This document shows, one piece after another, positions 44,814 through 53,020 of a DNA stretch of 64,000 bases. Below the pieces are notes generated by a model. That model did not search any database, was not told the DNA's origin, and worked only from the letters and a program-made list of their open reading frames with translations. Within the stretch, counting starts at the first letter, position 1. Every line of letters starts with the position of its first letter. Source of the DNA: Evansella clarkii (GTDB taxonomy: Bacteria > Bacillota > Bacilli > Bacillales > Salisediminibacteriaceae); NCBI RefSeq assembly GCF_002019695.1, contig NZ_KV917376.1, positions 1,866,927 through 1,930,926 on the forward strand. The letters are read 5' to 3'. Both the position numbers and the translations under genes were made by a program.

Positions 44814-45266
44814 TTGCAAATTGAAACAAAGTACACCGGAAAGACAACAATTGACCGTGAAAATATCATAGCATTCGAACACGGTGTCCCAAGCTTTGAA
44901 GAGGAAAAAGAATTTATTCTCCTGCCATTCAGTGACTCGCCAAGCCCGTTTTACATACTTCAGTCAGTTAATACAGCAGGACTCGCCTTCGTAGTGATGA
45001 CTCCATTTCAGTTTTTCCCGCAATACGAAGCAAAGCTTACAGACAGTGTCATCGAACAGCTTGAAATTGAAGACAAAAATGATGTAGCAGTATTTGTCAT
45101 ACTGACACTTCGCGACACATTGGAAAAGTCTACAGCAAACCTGAGCGGCCCCATCGTAATTAACAGCAGGAAGCAAAAAGGGAAGCAGATCGTATTGAGT
45201 GATACCTCCTATAACACGAAGCATCCGCTGGTACAGCCAGCAGAAGCCGGCAGAGGGGAGAGGTAA
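44814..45266 (+). CDS. fliW: Flagellar assembly factor FliW
   Basis: TTG start at 44814 behind TTGGAGTGATT; 150 residues. ENIIAFEHGVPSFEEEKEFILLP is close to the family consensus (here noted as two halves around EHG), followed by LQSVNTAGLAFVVM and NLSGPIVINSRKQKGKQIVL. FliW binds free flagellin; when flagellin is exported, FliW instead binds CsrA and relieves its repression of hag. csrA starts 3 bp after its stop, and hag with a CsrA hairpin follows 1.2 kb later. Confidence 0.94.
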   Translation: MQIETKYTGKTTIDRENIIAFEHGVPSFEEEKEFILLPFSDSPSPFYILQSVNTAGLAFVVMTPFQFFPQYEAKLTDSVIEQLEIEDKNDVAVFVILTLRDTLEKSTANLSGPIVINSRKQKGKQIVLSDTSYNTKHPLVQPAEAGRGER

Positions 45267-45269
45267 CTC

Positions 45270-45506
45270 ATGCTTGTACTCACGAGAAAGCTCAATGAAT
45301 CCATCAAAATCGGCGATGACGTGGAAGTGAAAATTATCGGTATTGAAGGGGACCAGGTAAAACTGGGGATCAGCGCGCCCCGCAACATTGATATCCACCG
45401 GAAGGAAATCTACCTGGCGATTCAGGAAGAAAACAACGCCGCTGCATCAAGTTCCCTCGATGTGCTGAAGCAGCTCACCAATGCGACAGACAAAAACAAC
45501 GACTAA
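45270..45506 (+). CDS. csrA: Carbon storage regulator CsrA
   Basis: 78 residues, typical of Bacillus Csr[23 protein letters not shown] is the start of the beta-barrel (given here as family signature MLVLTRK), then [20 protein letters not shown] with the RNA-binding Arg region, and a short C-terminal extension that FliW contacts in B. subtilis. It binds GGA motifs in mRNA leaders and blocks translation of hag. It is translationally coupled to fliW. Confidence 0.96.
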   Translation: MLVLTRKLNESIKIGDDVEVKIIGIEGDQVKLGISAPRNIDIHRKEIYLAIQEENNAAASSSLDVLKQLTNATDKNND

Positions 45507-45515
45507 TCTCAGAAT

Positions 45516-45539
45516 AATACAGAGGCACAGTATTTTTTT
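45516..45539 (+). terminator. Weak terminator after csrA
   Basis: AATAC pairs with GTATT (5 bp) ahead of seven T residues. The short stem makes it uncertain. Confidence 0.4.
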
Positions 45540-45695
45540 AGCCAACAGGAAAATTATTTTCCTCAATTTGGATGCTCAGTTGTTCTGTGACTAACAAAGA
45601 AACCTTAAAAAGAGTAAATGATGACCATTGGTTCTTGTCACTTCAGGTAATATTTAGGAACCCTAAATAAAAGGATAGGAAGGGAGGAGACTTTC

Positions 45696-46406
45696 ATGCT
45701 AGCAACTATGGACGTACAAAAAAGCCCTACTGACAGACTGAATATCCTCATCGTTGATGGACAAGACGAAATTTCAAACGGTGTTATAACAGAGATTTCC
45801 CGCCAGCTCGAACCAGCGGGAATCAGCAAAGAGGAAAAGCTTCCGCTGGAAACGTCATCCTACAATTGTCTTTTTTACTTTATTGACGGTTATGATAAGA
45901 AAGTAATCAATTCTCTGGAGAAAGTGTATAACAGGCGTGGAGACGACCCGGATTTAAACATTTTACTCGTACATAAATCTTGTACGGACAAGGAATTATT
46001 CCCTTATCTCCATTATCCGGTTAACGGTATTGTCTCCCTGAGATATTTAAAAAGCCACTGTAAAACAATGATGGATCTTGTGAAAGAAAAAGGAGTTTTC
46101 CTTGAGCCGTGCCTGCACCGGGATCTCGTAAACGAGATTGAAAGAAAGAAGCTTAAGGATCAGCCGATTGATCAGCTTGTTCTTAACAAAGATCTTGTGG
46201 ACGGAATTCTCACAAATAACGAGCAGGATGTGCTCCAGCTAATTCTGGACGGCCACAACAACCAGAAAATAGCTGAAAAGCTTTATCTGGCACCGTCAAC
46301 GGTCAGCACAATCATCAGCCACCTGCTGAAAAAGGTAAAAGCAAACGACCGCACCCACGCCATGGTCACCGCCATCAAGAACGGATGGGTCGAGGCAAGA
46401 CGGTAG
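45696..46406 (+). CDS. DegU-like LuxR regulator with pseudo-receiver domain
   Basis: 236 residues; ATG 45696 follows GGGAGGAGA. The C-terminal HTH (about 170-232) closely resembles DegU: NNEQDVLQLIL, QKIAEKLYLAPSTVSTIISHLL, NDRTHAMVTAIKNGWVE. The N-terminal 150 residues keep a receiver-like start (LNILIVDGQDE), but the acidic pair is reduced, the phosphoacceptor segment reads CLFYFIDGYDKK and the conserved Lys region is not recognisable. Control by phosphorylation is therefore unlikely. It lies alone between csrA and hag, a position with no equivalent gene in B. subtilis, and may regulate late flagellar genes. Confidence 0.75.
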   Translation: MLATMDVQKSPTDRLNILIVDGQDEISNGVITEISRQLEPAGISKEEKLPLETSSYNCLFYFIDGYDKKVINSLEKVYNRRGDDPDLNILLVHKSCTDKELFPYLHYPVNGIVSLRYLKSHCKTMMDLVKEKGVFLEPCLHRDLVNEIERKKLKDQPIDQLVLNKDLVDGILTNNEQDVLQLILDGHNNQKIAEKLYLAPSTVSTIISHLLKKVKANDRTHAMVTAIKNGWVEARR

Positions 46407-46456
46407 CTTTAATATTTTTCTAGTTAAAAATTGATAATATTTGAGGTTGATTAGCG

Positions 46457-46490
46457 AAAACGGAGGGACGAAGGTTCCTTCGTTTTTTTT
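46457..46490 (+). terminator. Terminator upstream of hag
   Basis: AAAACGGAGG at 46457 pairs with CCTTCGTTTT ending at 46486 (one G-T pair), followed by more T residues. Confidence 0.85.
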
Positions 46491-46515
46491 ATTTATATTT
46501 TTTTCCTGATTTTAT

Positions 46516-46542
46516 TAAACAAACAGGAAGTACTGCCGATAT
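46516..46542 (+). promoter_or_regulatory. Sigma-D promoter of hag
   Basis: TAAA at 46516-46519 and GCCGATAT at 46535-46542 with 15-bp spacing, again a perfect sigma-D consensus. Confidence 0.95.
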
Positions 46543-46605
46543 AAAATATGTAACGGTCAAAAGGAAGGTGGCGGCCGACACCTCTCCCGCTGGCCAGACA
46601 AACGA

Positions 46606-46661
46606 ACTTCCACCACAAGGATGTGAATGGAAGTAAACTTACCTAAATTCAAGGAGGAATT
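46606..46661 (+). promoter_or_regulatory. CsrA-binding leader of hag
   Basis: ACTTCCA (46606-46612) and TGGAAGT (46628-46634) form a hairpin whose loop contains ACAAGGATGT (46615-46624), matching the CsrA consensus ACARGGAUGU. A second GGA element is the ribosome site AAGGAGGA (46651-46658). Two sites, one over the ribosome site, is the B. subtilis hag layout. Confidence 0.8.
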
Positions 46662-46666
46662 TATCA

Positions 46667-47491
46667 ATGATTATTAATAACAATATTTCAGCATTAAACA
46701 CGCATCGTCAACTTGGAGCTAACCAAGGTGCAATGCAAAATTCAATGGAGAAGCTGTCTTCAGGTCTTCGTATTAACCGTGCAGGAGATGACGCAGCAGG
46801 TCTATCAATTTCTGAGAAAATGCGCGCACAAATCCGTGGCTTGGATCAAGCTAGTCGTAACTCTCAAGATGGTATCTCAATGATTCAAACAGCTGAAGGT
46901 GGTCTCCAAGAGGCACATAGCATCTTACAAAGAATGCGTGAACTAGCTGTACAAGCATCTAACGATACAAATGTTGAAGCAGACCGCACAGCGATTCAAG
47001 ATGAGTTTGATGAATTATCTTCAGAGATTGCAAGAATTAAAGACGAATCACAATTTAATACAAAAAATATATTAGATGGCTCTGCCTCAAACATTGAAAT
47101 TCAAACTGGTGCTAACTCTGGACAAAATACAACAATTGACTTCACTACAACTGGGGTTGATTTAACAAGTGTCCATGATAGTGTATCTAGTTTGTCATTA
47201 GACAGCCACACTAGTGCTACGGCTGCAATTGATACTATAAATACTCAAATTGAAGCTGTATCAAGTGGTCGTTCATACCTTGGTGCAATGCAAAATCGAT
47301 TAGAGCACACAATTGCTAACTTAGATAATGCCTCAGAGAACTTGTCAGCAGCAGAATCAAGAATAAGAGATGTAGATATGGCCCGTGAAATGATGGAAAT
47401 GACTAGGGCTAATATACTTTCACAAGCCTCACAGTCAATGTTAGCTCAAGCTAACCAGCAGCCACAGTCTGTATTACAGTTACTTGGGTAA
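46667..47491 (+). CDS. hag: Flagellin Hag
   Basis: 274 residues, a short flagellin. N-terminal D0/D1: INNNISALNTHRQL, MEKLSSGLRINRAGDDAAGL (family signature), SRNSQDGISMIQTAEG. C-terminal D1/D0: AMQNRLEHTIANLDNASENL and ILSQASQSMLAQANQQPQSV. The Ser/Thr-rich middle (about 145-195) is the surface part and offers O-glycosylation sites. Codon use is that of a highly expressed gene. It has its own sigma-D promoter, CsrA leader and terminator. A glycan island follows at once. Confidence 0.97.
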   Translation: MIINNNISALNTHRQLGANQGAMQNSMEKLSSGLRINRAGDDAAGLSISEKMRAQIRGLDQASRNSQDGISMIQTAEGGLQEAHSILQRMRELAVQASNDTNVEADRTAIQDEFDELSSEIARIKDESQFNTKNILDGSASNIEIQTGANSGQNTTIDFTTTGVDLTSVHDSVSSLSLDSHTSATAAIDTINTQIEAVSSGRSYLGAMQNRLEHTIANLDNASENLSAAESRIRDVDMAREMMEMTRANILSQASQSMLAQANQQPQSVLQLLG

Positions 47492-47504
47492 TTAAAATTC
47501 TAAT

Positions 47505-47533
47505 GGGGAGTCTAACCAGGACTCTCCTTTTTA
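47505..47533 (+). terminator. Terminator of hag
   Basis: GGGGAGTC at 47505-47512 pairs with GACTCTCC at 47520-47527 (one G-T pair), followed by TTTTTA. Confidence 0.9.
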
Positions 47534-47624
47534 TTTGAAATATATTTTCCTGAAGATTTGAAAACAATGTTCTAACTTTCAGGAAAGCTATATTTATATA
47601 CTAATTAGAGGTGAAAAACAAATT

Positions 47625-50600
47625 ATGAAACTTAGTATTATTATGATGATAAGGAATGAAGAAAAACACTTGGATGCTGTATTGAAAAGTGTAAGTGAAA
47701 TATTATATAGATTAGATTCTGAGCTAATTATCGTTGATACAGGTTCAGTAGACAATTCGGTAGAAATAGCAAAAAAATATACTTCCAAGGTGTATTACCA
47801 TGAGTGGAACGACGACTTTTCGTCAATGAGAAATAAGACTATCAGTTATGCTAAGGGAGAATGGTTATTCGTTTTAGATGGTGACGAAATTATTGAAAAC
47901 CCTGCTAATGTCGTTGAATTTATTAATTCAAGAAAATCAAAAAAGTATAATGCAGTTTCTATCAGATTTAAAAATATTACTAAGCAAAGTGATGATAATG
48001 AGTACGGAGAGGCTTGGAATTTAAGACTGTTTAGAAAGACTAAAAGTTTTAAATATATAGGTAAAATTCATGAGCAACCCATGTATAAAACGCCTATCTA
48101 CCAATCTGCTATAACAATTTTACATTATGGATATAATTCGGAAGACCCTTTATTAATGGAGAGGAAGTTTAAGAGAAATAAGCATTTACTTGAAGAAGAG
48201 ATAGAGAAGGACCCACATAATGTTTATAATTTATATCAGCTTTCTGTAACCTTTGCCATGCACAATGACAACCCAGATGCTTTAAAATGGGCAAGAAAGG
48301 CTTATGAAGCAGCAAAAAATGAAGGCGGCGGGCTTCTTGTTAGAAGGATGTATCTGTATACCAATTTAGCTCACACATTAATTCTTAACAATGAATACGT
48401 AGAAGCAGAAAGAATATGTAAAGAAGCGATCTCCTTAAAAGATAGATATATCGACTTGTATTTCTTTTTAGGTTTATCTCAAACTCATATAAAAGATAAT
48501 AAAAATGCGATCTGCAGCCTTAAAAAATACCTTACTCTATTAAAAGAACTCAAGGAAGATAAGCTAGAAACAGTGCACGACCCATCTACTAAAACACTTA
48601 CAATTACCAAAAAAGAAGATGCATTTTTAATGTTAGCAGAATTATATTATAGAGAAAATAATATAGAAGCTTCGTTAAGTTATATCAACAAAATAACAGA
48701 GAAAAAAATAATTAAGCAATCTTCTGCACTAGTGATAGATATACTTACTGAAGGAAAACATTTTGAACATATAATAGATTTCTATAATGATAAGATTGAG
48801 AATATAAACAGTACAGTTTTAAGTCAAGCTTTCTGCGAATTGTTAGAAAGGAAGAAGAACACTCTAGATTCTCAAGACCAAATTAAATTTATTAGAACTA
48901 TATCTAATTTAAACAATGACTACGGCCTGTTAAACCAGTTCAGACTTGACAGTACTTTGAACAATGCCGTTTTTGAGAAAGTCGATTTCAATTATGTCCC
49001 AGGTTACTATGGAGAGATCATTTATTCTATAATGAATGATGATAAAAAAATCCTTTCCCTAGTAGAAAAAACAAGGGAAGAGCATTTAAAAAGCATACTA
49101 ACATATATCAAGTATAAAAATAGAGATTCCATAGTAAAAGTATTGGAACTTTTACATTCTCTTATTGAACGAAAAGAAGATTCCAGATTAGTTGCGAAAG
49201 CGGTAAAAATACTTTCATCAGTATATATACTAGAAAATAAAGCTATTGATAGTGCAGAAAAATCCTATTTGATTAAGAACTACATCGAGTACGGCATAAA
49301 GCATATAAATTATTCATACAACAGAAATATTATAGAGGAAGCTATCATATACGATGTAAAAAATGAAGAAGACGTTTTTTTACTACATCTTTCTTGCGCT
49401 TTACAAAAGGATGCAAATGATAAAATGTATATTAAACACCTTCGTCATGCCGTCAAGGCTTTTCCAAAGGGGAGTGATGTAATAGATTATGTTCTCTCTA
49501 TATCAGAAAAACATAAGGGTCAAACTAATATCGAAGCTAGTAATAGCATATTAGTATCTCAATCCGATGAATTTATTGCATTGAAAAGAAAGCTAAAAGA
49601 TAAAATTATATCATTAATTAATGAAGAGTATCTGTCAGAAGCTAAAAGATTAATTATAGAATACGAAGGTGTAATTGGTGAAGAAGTCGACATTGAACTT
49701 TATTCAATTAAAGCAGTAATACAAATAAAAGAAGGAAGCCTTGAAGAAGCAGAGGCTTTGTTGTTAGACGGGCTTGACAAAGATAATTCTAATTTTGATT
49801 TATATTATAATTTAGCCTATTGTTATCAAATTAAAATGCACTATATCAAAGCAATTAAAATGTATAGTGAAGCAAAAAGTCATGCACACAATGATAAGCT
49901 GATAAAGCATATAAATGATGTACTAGATGAAATTAATGATATTATGCATAATGATAATATGATTAAGGTTAAAGATATTCAGTATCCTAAAATAACAGTT
50001 ATCATTCCGACTTATAATCAAAAAGAAAATTTAAGGCAGGCAATCGAAAGTTGCTTGAACCAAGATTATCCCAATATGGAAATTATTGTAGGGGATGATT
50101 GCTCGACAGATGGAACACACCTGATGATGAAAGAGTTTTCAAGTATTGAAAAAGTGAAGTATATTAGGAACCGTGAAAACTTAGGAGCAGGTAAAAACCC
50201 CATCAATATACTGTATAACCATGCAGACGGGGAGTACGGGATGTTCCTTGATCATGATGATTGTCTCATTGACAATACTTATTTATCTTTAGCTGTTGAC
50301 TTTTTACGAAACAATAAGAATGTAGCTTTTGTTTGGGCGAATTGTATAATCAATAATGAAATAACCGGAAAAAAAAGCTATACAAAATTTGACAATAAAC
50401 CAATTACCAATGGGTTAGAATATTTCCTGAATTACGAAAAAAAGGGATACCCTCACATAACTGGTATACTTACTACAGTATTCGATATGAGAAAGTTAAA
50501 ATCCACCAATTATGGTTATGATACAAAACATATGGACTTATTTTTATATCTGAAGCTTATGTTAGCTGGTGATGTAGGGTTTATTGAAAGATGTGTATGT

Positions 50601-50903
50601 TCATATAGAATTCACAAAAATAGTATATCTATCAACATGCCTAAATGGGCTGATAAAACTACCTTGAATCAATTGCATCAGTTAAAAGAACAAATATTGG
50701 ATCAAAAGGTATTTAATAAATATCAGCTTAATGAATGGATTAAGCTTAGAATTTATAGTTATATTTTATGGCGCTGTCAAACCATGTTGTATAACAAGGA
50801 TAGAAAAGGTGCAATGGAATTATTATATTATATTTCAGAGGACTATCCGGTTGTTTATAATGCAATACTAGAAAAATTAACTTTAACAAATAAGGTACAC
50901 TAA
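47625..50903 (+). CDS. Two-domain glycosyltransferase with central TPR region; candidate flagellin glycosyltransferase
   Basis: 1092 residues; ATG 47625 follows AGAGGTGAA. Residues 1-230 are a GT2 domain (SIIMMIRNEEKHLD, IIVDTGSVDNS, LFVLDGDEI). Residues about 230-770 are helical repeats of TPR type (NVYNLYQLSVTFAMHND, LYTNLAHTLILNNEYVEAER, LYYNLAYCYQIKMHYIKAIK). Residues about 785-1040 form a second GT2 domain (KITVIIPTYNQKENL, VGDDCSTDGT, MFLDHDDCL). Two catalytic domains joined by TPRs suggest transfer of two sugars to a protein held by the repeats. Directly downstream of hag, flagellin is the obvious acceptor (inference). Base composition is much AT-richer than the flagellar genes before it. 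Confidence 0.8.
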   Translation: MKLSIIMMIRNEEKHLDAVLKSVSEILYRLDSELIIVDTGSVDNSVEIAKKYTSKVYYHEWNDDFSSMRNKTISYAKGEWLFVLDGDEIIENPANVVEFINSRKSKKYNAVSIRFKNITKQSDDNEYGEAWNLRLFRKTKSFKYIGKIHEQPMYKTPIYQSAITILHYGYNSEDPLLMERKFKRNKHLLEEEIEKDPHNVYNLYQLSVTFAMHNDNPDALKWARKAYEAAKNEGGGLLVRRMYLYTNLAHTLILNNEYVEAERICKEAISLKDRYIDLYFFLGLSQTHIKDNKNAICSLKKYLTLLKELKEDKLETVHDPSTKTLTITKKEDAFLMLAELYYRENNIEASLSYINKITEKKIIKQSSALVIDILTEGKHFEHIIDFYNDKIENINSTVLSQAFCELLERKKNTLDSQDQIKFIRTISNLNNDYGLLNQFRLDSTLNNAVFEKVDFNYVPGYYGEIIYSIMNDDKKILSLVEKTREEHLKSILTYIKYKNRDSIVKVLELLHSLIERKEDSRLVAKAVKILSSVYILENKAIDSAEKSYLIKNYIEYGIKHINYSYNRNIIEEAIIYDVKNEEDVFLLHLSCALQKDANDKMYIKHLRHAVKAFPKGSDVIDYVLSISEKHKGQTNIEASNSILVSQSDEFIALKRKLKDKIISLINEEYLSEAKRLIIEYEGVIGEEVDIELYSIKAVIQIKEGSLEEAEALLLDGLDKDNSNFDLYYNLAYCYQIKMHYIKAIKMYSEAKSHAHNDKLIKHINDVLDEINDIMHNDNMIKVKDIQYPKITVIIPTYNQKENLRQAIESCLNQDYPNMEIIVGDDCSTDGTHLMMKEFSSIEKVKYIRNRENLGAGKNPINILYNHADGEYGMFLDHDDCLIDNTYLSLAVDFLRNNKNVAFVWANCIINNEITGKKSYTKFDNKPITNGLEYFLNYEKKGYPHITGILTTVFDMRKLKSTNYGYDTKHMDLFLYLKLMLAGDVGFIERCVCSYRIHKNSISINMPKWADKTTLNQLHQLKEQILDQKVFNKYQLNEWIKLRIYSYILWRCQTMLYNKDRKGAMELLYYISEDYPVVYNAILEKLTLTNKVH

Positions 50904-50996
50904 ATAAATGGCTATTAGGGACATCGTTCCTGCCTTATCTGATAAACACGAGGGGATGGCATCAGTATGGGTGGCCGGTATTAGGAGGAGATTAAA

Positions 50997-51713
50997 CTGG
51001 GGAGAATAGGAATAATGCAGCCTTATTTTTTCCCTTATATAGGGTATTGGCAATTAATATATACAGTCAATACATTTGTTATTTATGACGATGTAAACTA
51101 CAAAAAAGCAGGATGGATAAATAGAAATAGGATTTTAACGAACGGAGAAAGTAAGTTAATAAGCCTGCCTGTAAAAAAGGCGAGTCAAAATAAGCTTATC
51201 AATCAATTAGATATTCTAGGCGACGATGTTAATGAAGCTCTGATAAAAACAATCATGTACAGTTATTATAAAGCACCATATTTTTCAGAAGTATTTCCTT
51301 TGATACAAAACATAATAAACTATAATGAAAAGAATTTGGCTGTCTTTCTAGAGAATTTAATTAGAAGAATTTGTGATTATTTATCTATAGATACACAAAT
51401 AATTGTTTCCTCTGCAGTAAATAAAAATAACTCTCTACACGGTCAAGATAAGATAATAGATATAATAAAAACGCTAAACGGTGAAGAATATATAAATCCT
51501 TCAGGAGGAGTCCATCTTTATTCTCAATTAGCCTTTTCAAATAATAATATTAAACTTAAGTTTTTAAAATCAAGGGATTTAAAATACAAGCAGTTTAAAA
51601 ACACCTTTAATCCTAACCTTTCTATTATTGATGTATTAATGTTTAACTCAAAAAAAGATGTATATAATATGCTATCGGAATTTTCACTAAGCTGTGGGGG
51701 GAATTATGAATAA
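50997..51713 (+). CDS. WbqC-family protein
   Basis: About 238 residues. I extend it to CTG 50997, since TAGGAGGAG sits 8 bases upstream and the extra residues (GRIGI) complete the usual first beta-strand; ATG 51015 would begin at MQPYFFPYIGYW with no proper spacing to a ribosome site. A CTG start is rare. The family signature MQPYFFPYIGYWQLI is followed by DDVNYKKAGWINRNRI and PSGGVHLY. WbqC proteins occur in O-antigen and capsule clusters that contain amino-deoxy sugars. Their chemistry is not well defined; acyl or aminoacyl modification of the amino sugar is a common guess. Confidence 0.82.
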   Translation: MGRIGIMQPYFFPYIGYWQLIYTVNTFVIYDDVNYKKAGWINRNRILTNGESKLISLPVKKASQNKLINQLDILGDDVNEALIKTIMYSYYKAPYFSEVFPLIQNIINYNEKNLAVFLENLIRRICDYLSIDTQIIVSSAVNKNNSLHGQDKIIDIIKTLNGEEYINPSGGVHLYSQLAFSNNNIKLKFLKSRDLKYKQFKNTFNPNLSIIDVLMFNSKKDVYNMLSEFSLSCGGNYE

Positions 51714-53001
51714 ATATAATGTCCTAATATTTCCAGCTGGTTCAGAAACAGGAATCGAAATATATAACTCTTTAAAATATAATTTACACTTTAATGTTTT
51801 CGGAGCATCAGGAGTGGGAGATCATGCTAAATACATTTACCATCCAGATAGGTATGTCGAGGGAGACTTTTTATATATAACAGATGAAAATTTCATTGAG
51901 AGATTTAATAAGTTAATCGAGGAATATAAGATTGATTTTATTTTTCCCACTCATGACTCCGTAGCACTTTTTTTATCGGAAAATAGTCATTTAATAAATG
52001 CCAGATTAGTCTGTTCTGAAATAAATACTACTCGGGTGGCTAGAAGTAAAAAGGAAACATACAGGACTTTAAGAGGTTACGATTTTATACCGAAAGTATA
52101 CAAATCTCAAAACGAAGTTGATAAGTACCCTGTATTTTTAAAACCAGATATAGGAGAAGGAGGGAGATTTACTAAGGTAATACATGAAAACTCAGGGCTC
52201 GAGGGTATGTTTTCAAAGCTAAATGAATTCGTTATATGTGAATACCTCCCTGGGGAAGAGTTTACGGTTGATTGTTTCACTAATCGTAAAGGAGAGTTGT
52301 TATTTGCTGGACCAAGAACAAGAGAACGTGTAACCATGGGTATTTCCTTCCATTCTGAGAGTACTGAAATAAATAAAGAAATTAATGAAATCGCACATAC
52401 ACTTAATCGTCAGTTTAAGTTTAGAGGAGCATGGTTTTTTCAAGTAAAAGGTGATAAGGAAGACAAATTTAAATTAATGGAATTTTCTGTAAGGCAGGCA
52501 TCCACAGTTGGTTTATATAGACAATTGGGAATTAATTTTTCGTTGTTATCACTTTTCGACCTATTAGAGTACGATGTTGAAATGTTATTTAATAAACATA
52601 ATATTTTACTGGACAGGTGTTTGAAAAATAGTTACAAACTTGAATATTATTACAACAAGATATATATAGATTTTGATGATACATTAATTGTTAATGGTAA
52701 AGTTAACACTTTGTTAATGCGATTAATTTTTCAGTGTTTAAATAATAGAAAAAAAGTAATTTTATTAACAAAGCATCCTGGAGATTTAAGTCAGTCTTTG
52801 AAAAAGTATCGTATAAGTGATGAATTGTTTGATGAAATAATATTGATTCCCCCTGATAAGAAGAAAGCAGATTACATAGACCATTTCAATGCTGTATTTA
52901 TTGATAACTATTTCTTTGAAAGAAAATCAGTCAAGGAAATATGTGGGATTCCTGTTTTTGATGTTGATGCAGTAGAGTGTCTATTGGATGAAATGTCATA
53001 A
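51706..53001 (+). CDS. ATP-grasp ligase fused to HAD-like phosphatase domain
   Basis: I choose ATG 51706, behind GGGGGAA; it overlaps the previous stop. 431 residues. Residues 1-300 are a CarB-like ATP-grasp: VLIFPAGSETGIE, FIFPTHDSVALF, VFLKPDIGEGGR, VICEYLPGEEFTVDCF, and LMEFSVRQASTVGL as the metal-binding end. Residues about 315-430 look like a HAD domain: IYIDFDDTLIVNG (motif I, nucleophile Asp), VILLTKHPG (motif II) and AVFIDN (motif IV). HAD lacks the usual cap. A ligase joined to a phosphatase is unusual and suggests two consecutive steps on one sugar or acyl substrate. No precise role can be assigned. Confidence 0.75.
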   Translation: MNKYNVLIFPAGSETGIEIYNSLKYNLHFNVFGASGVGDHAKYIYHPDRYVEGDFLYITDENFIERFNKLIEEYKIDFIFPTHDSVALFLSENSHLINARLVCSEINTTRVARSKKETYRTLRGYDFIPKVYKSQNEVDKYPVFLKPDIGEGGRFTKVIHENSGLEGMFSKLNEFVICEYLPGEEFTVDCFTNRKGELLFAGPRTRERVTMGISFHSESTEINKEINEIAHTLNRQFKFRGAWFFQVKGDKEDKFKLMEFSVRQASTVGLYRQLGINFSLLSLFDLLEYDVEMLFNKHNILLDRCLKNSYKLEYYYNKIYIDFDDTLIVNGKVNTLLMRLIFQCLNNRKKVILLTKHPGDLSQSLKKYRISDELFDEIILIPPDKKKADYIDHFNAVFIDNYFFERKSVKEICGIPVFDVDAVECLLDEMS

Positions 53002-53020
53002 GGCTGGAGAGGATACTTAG

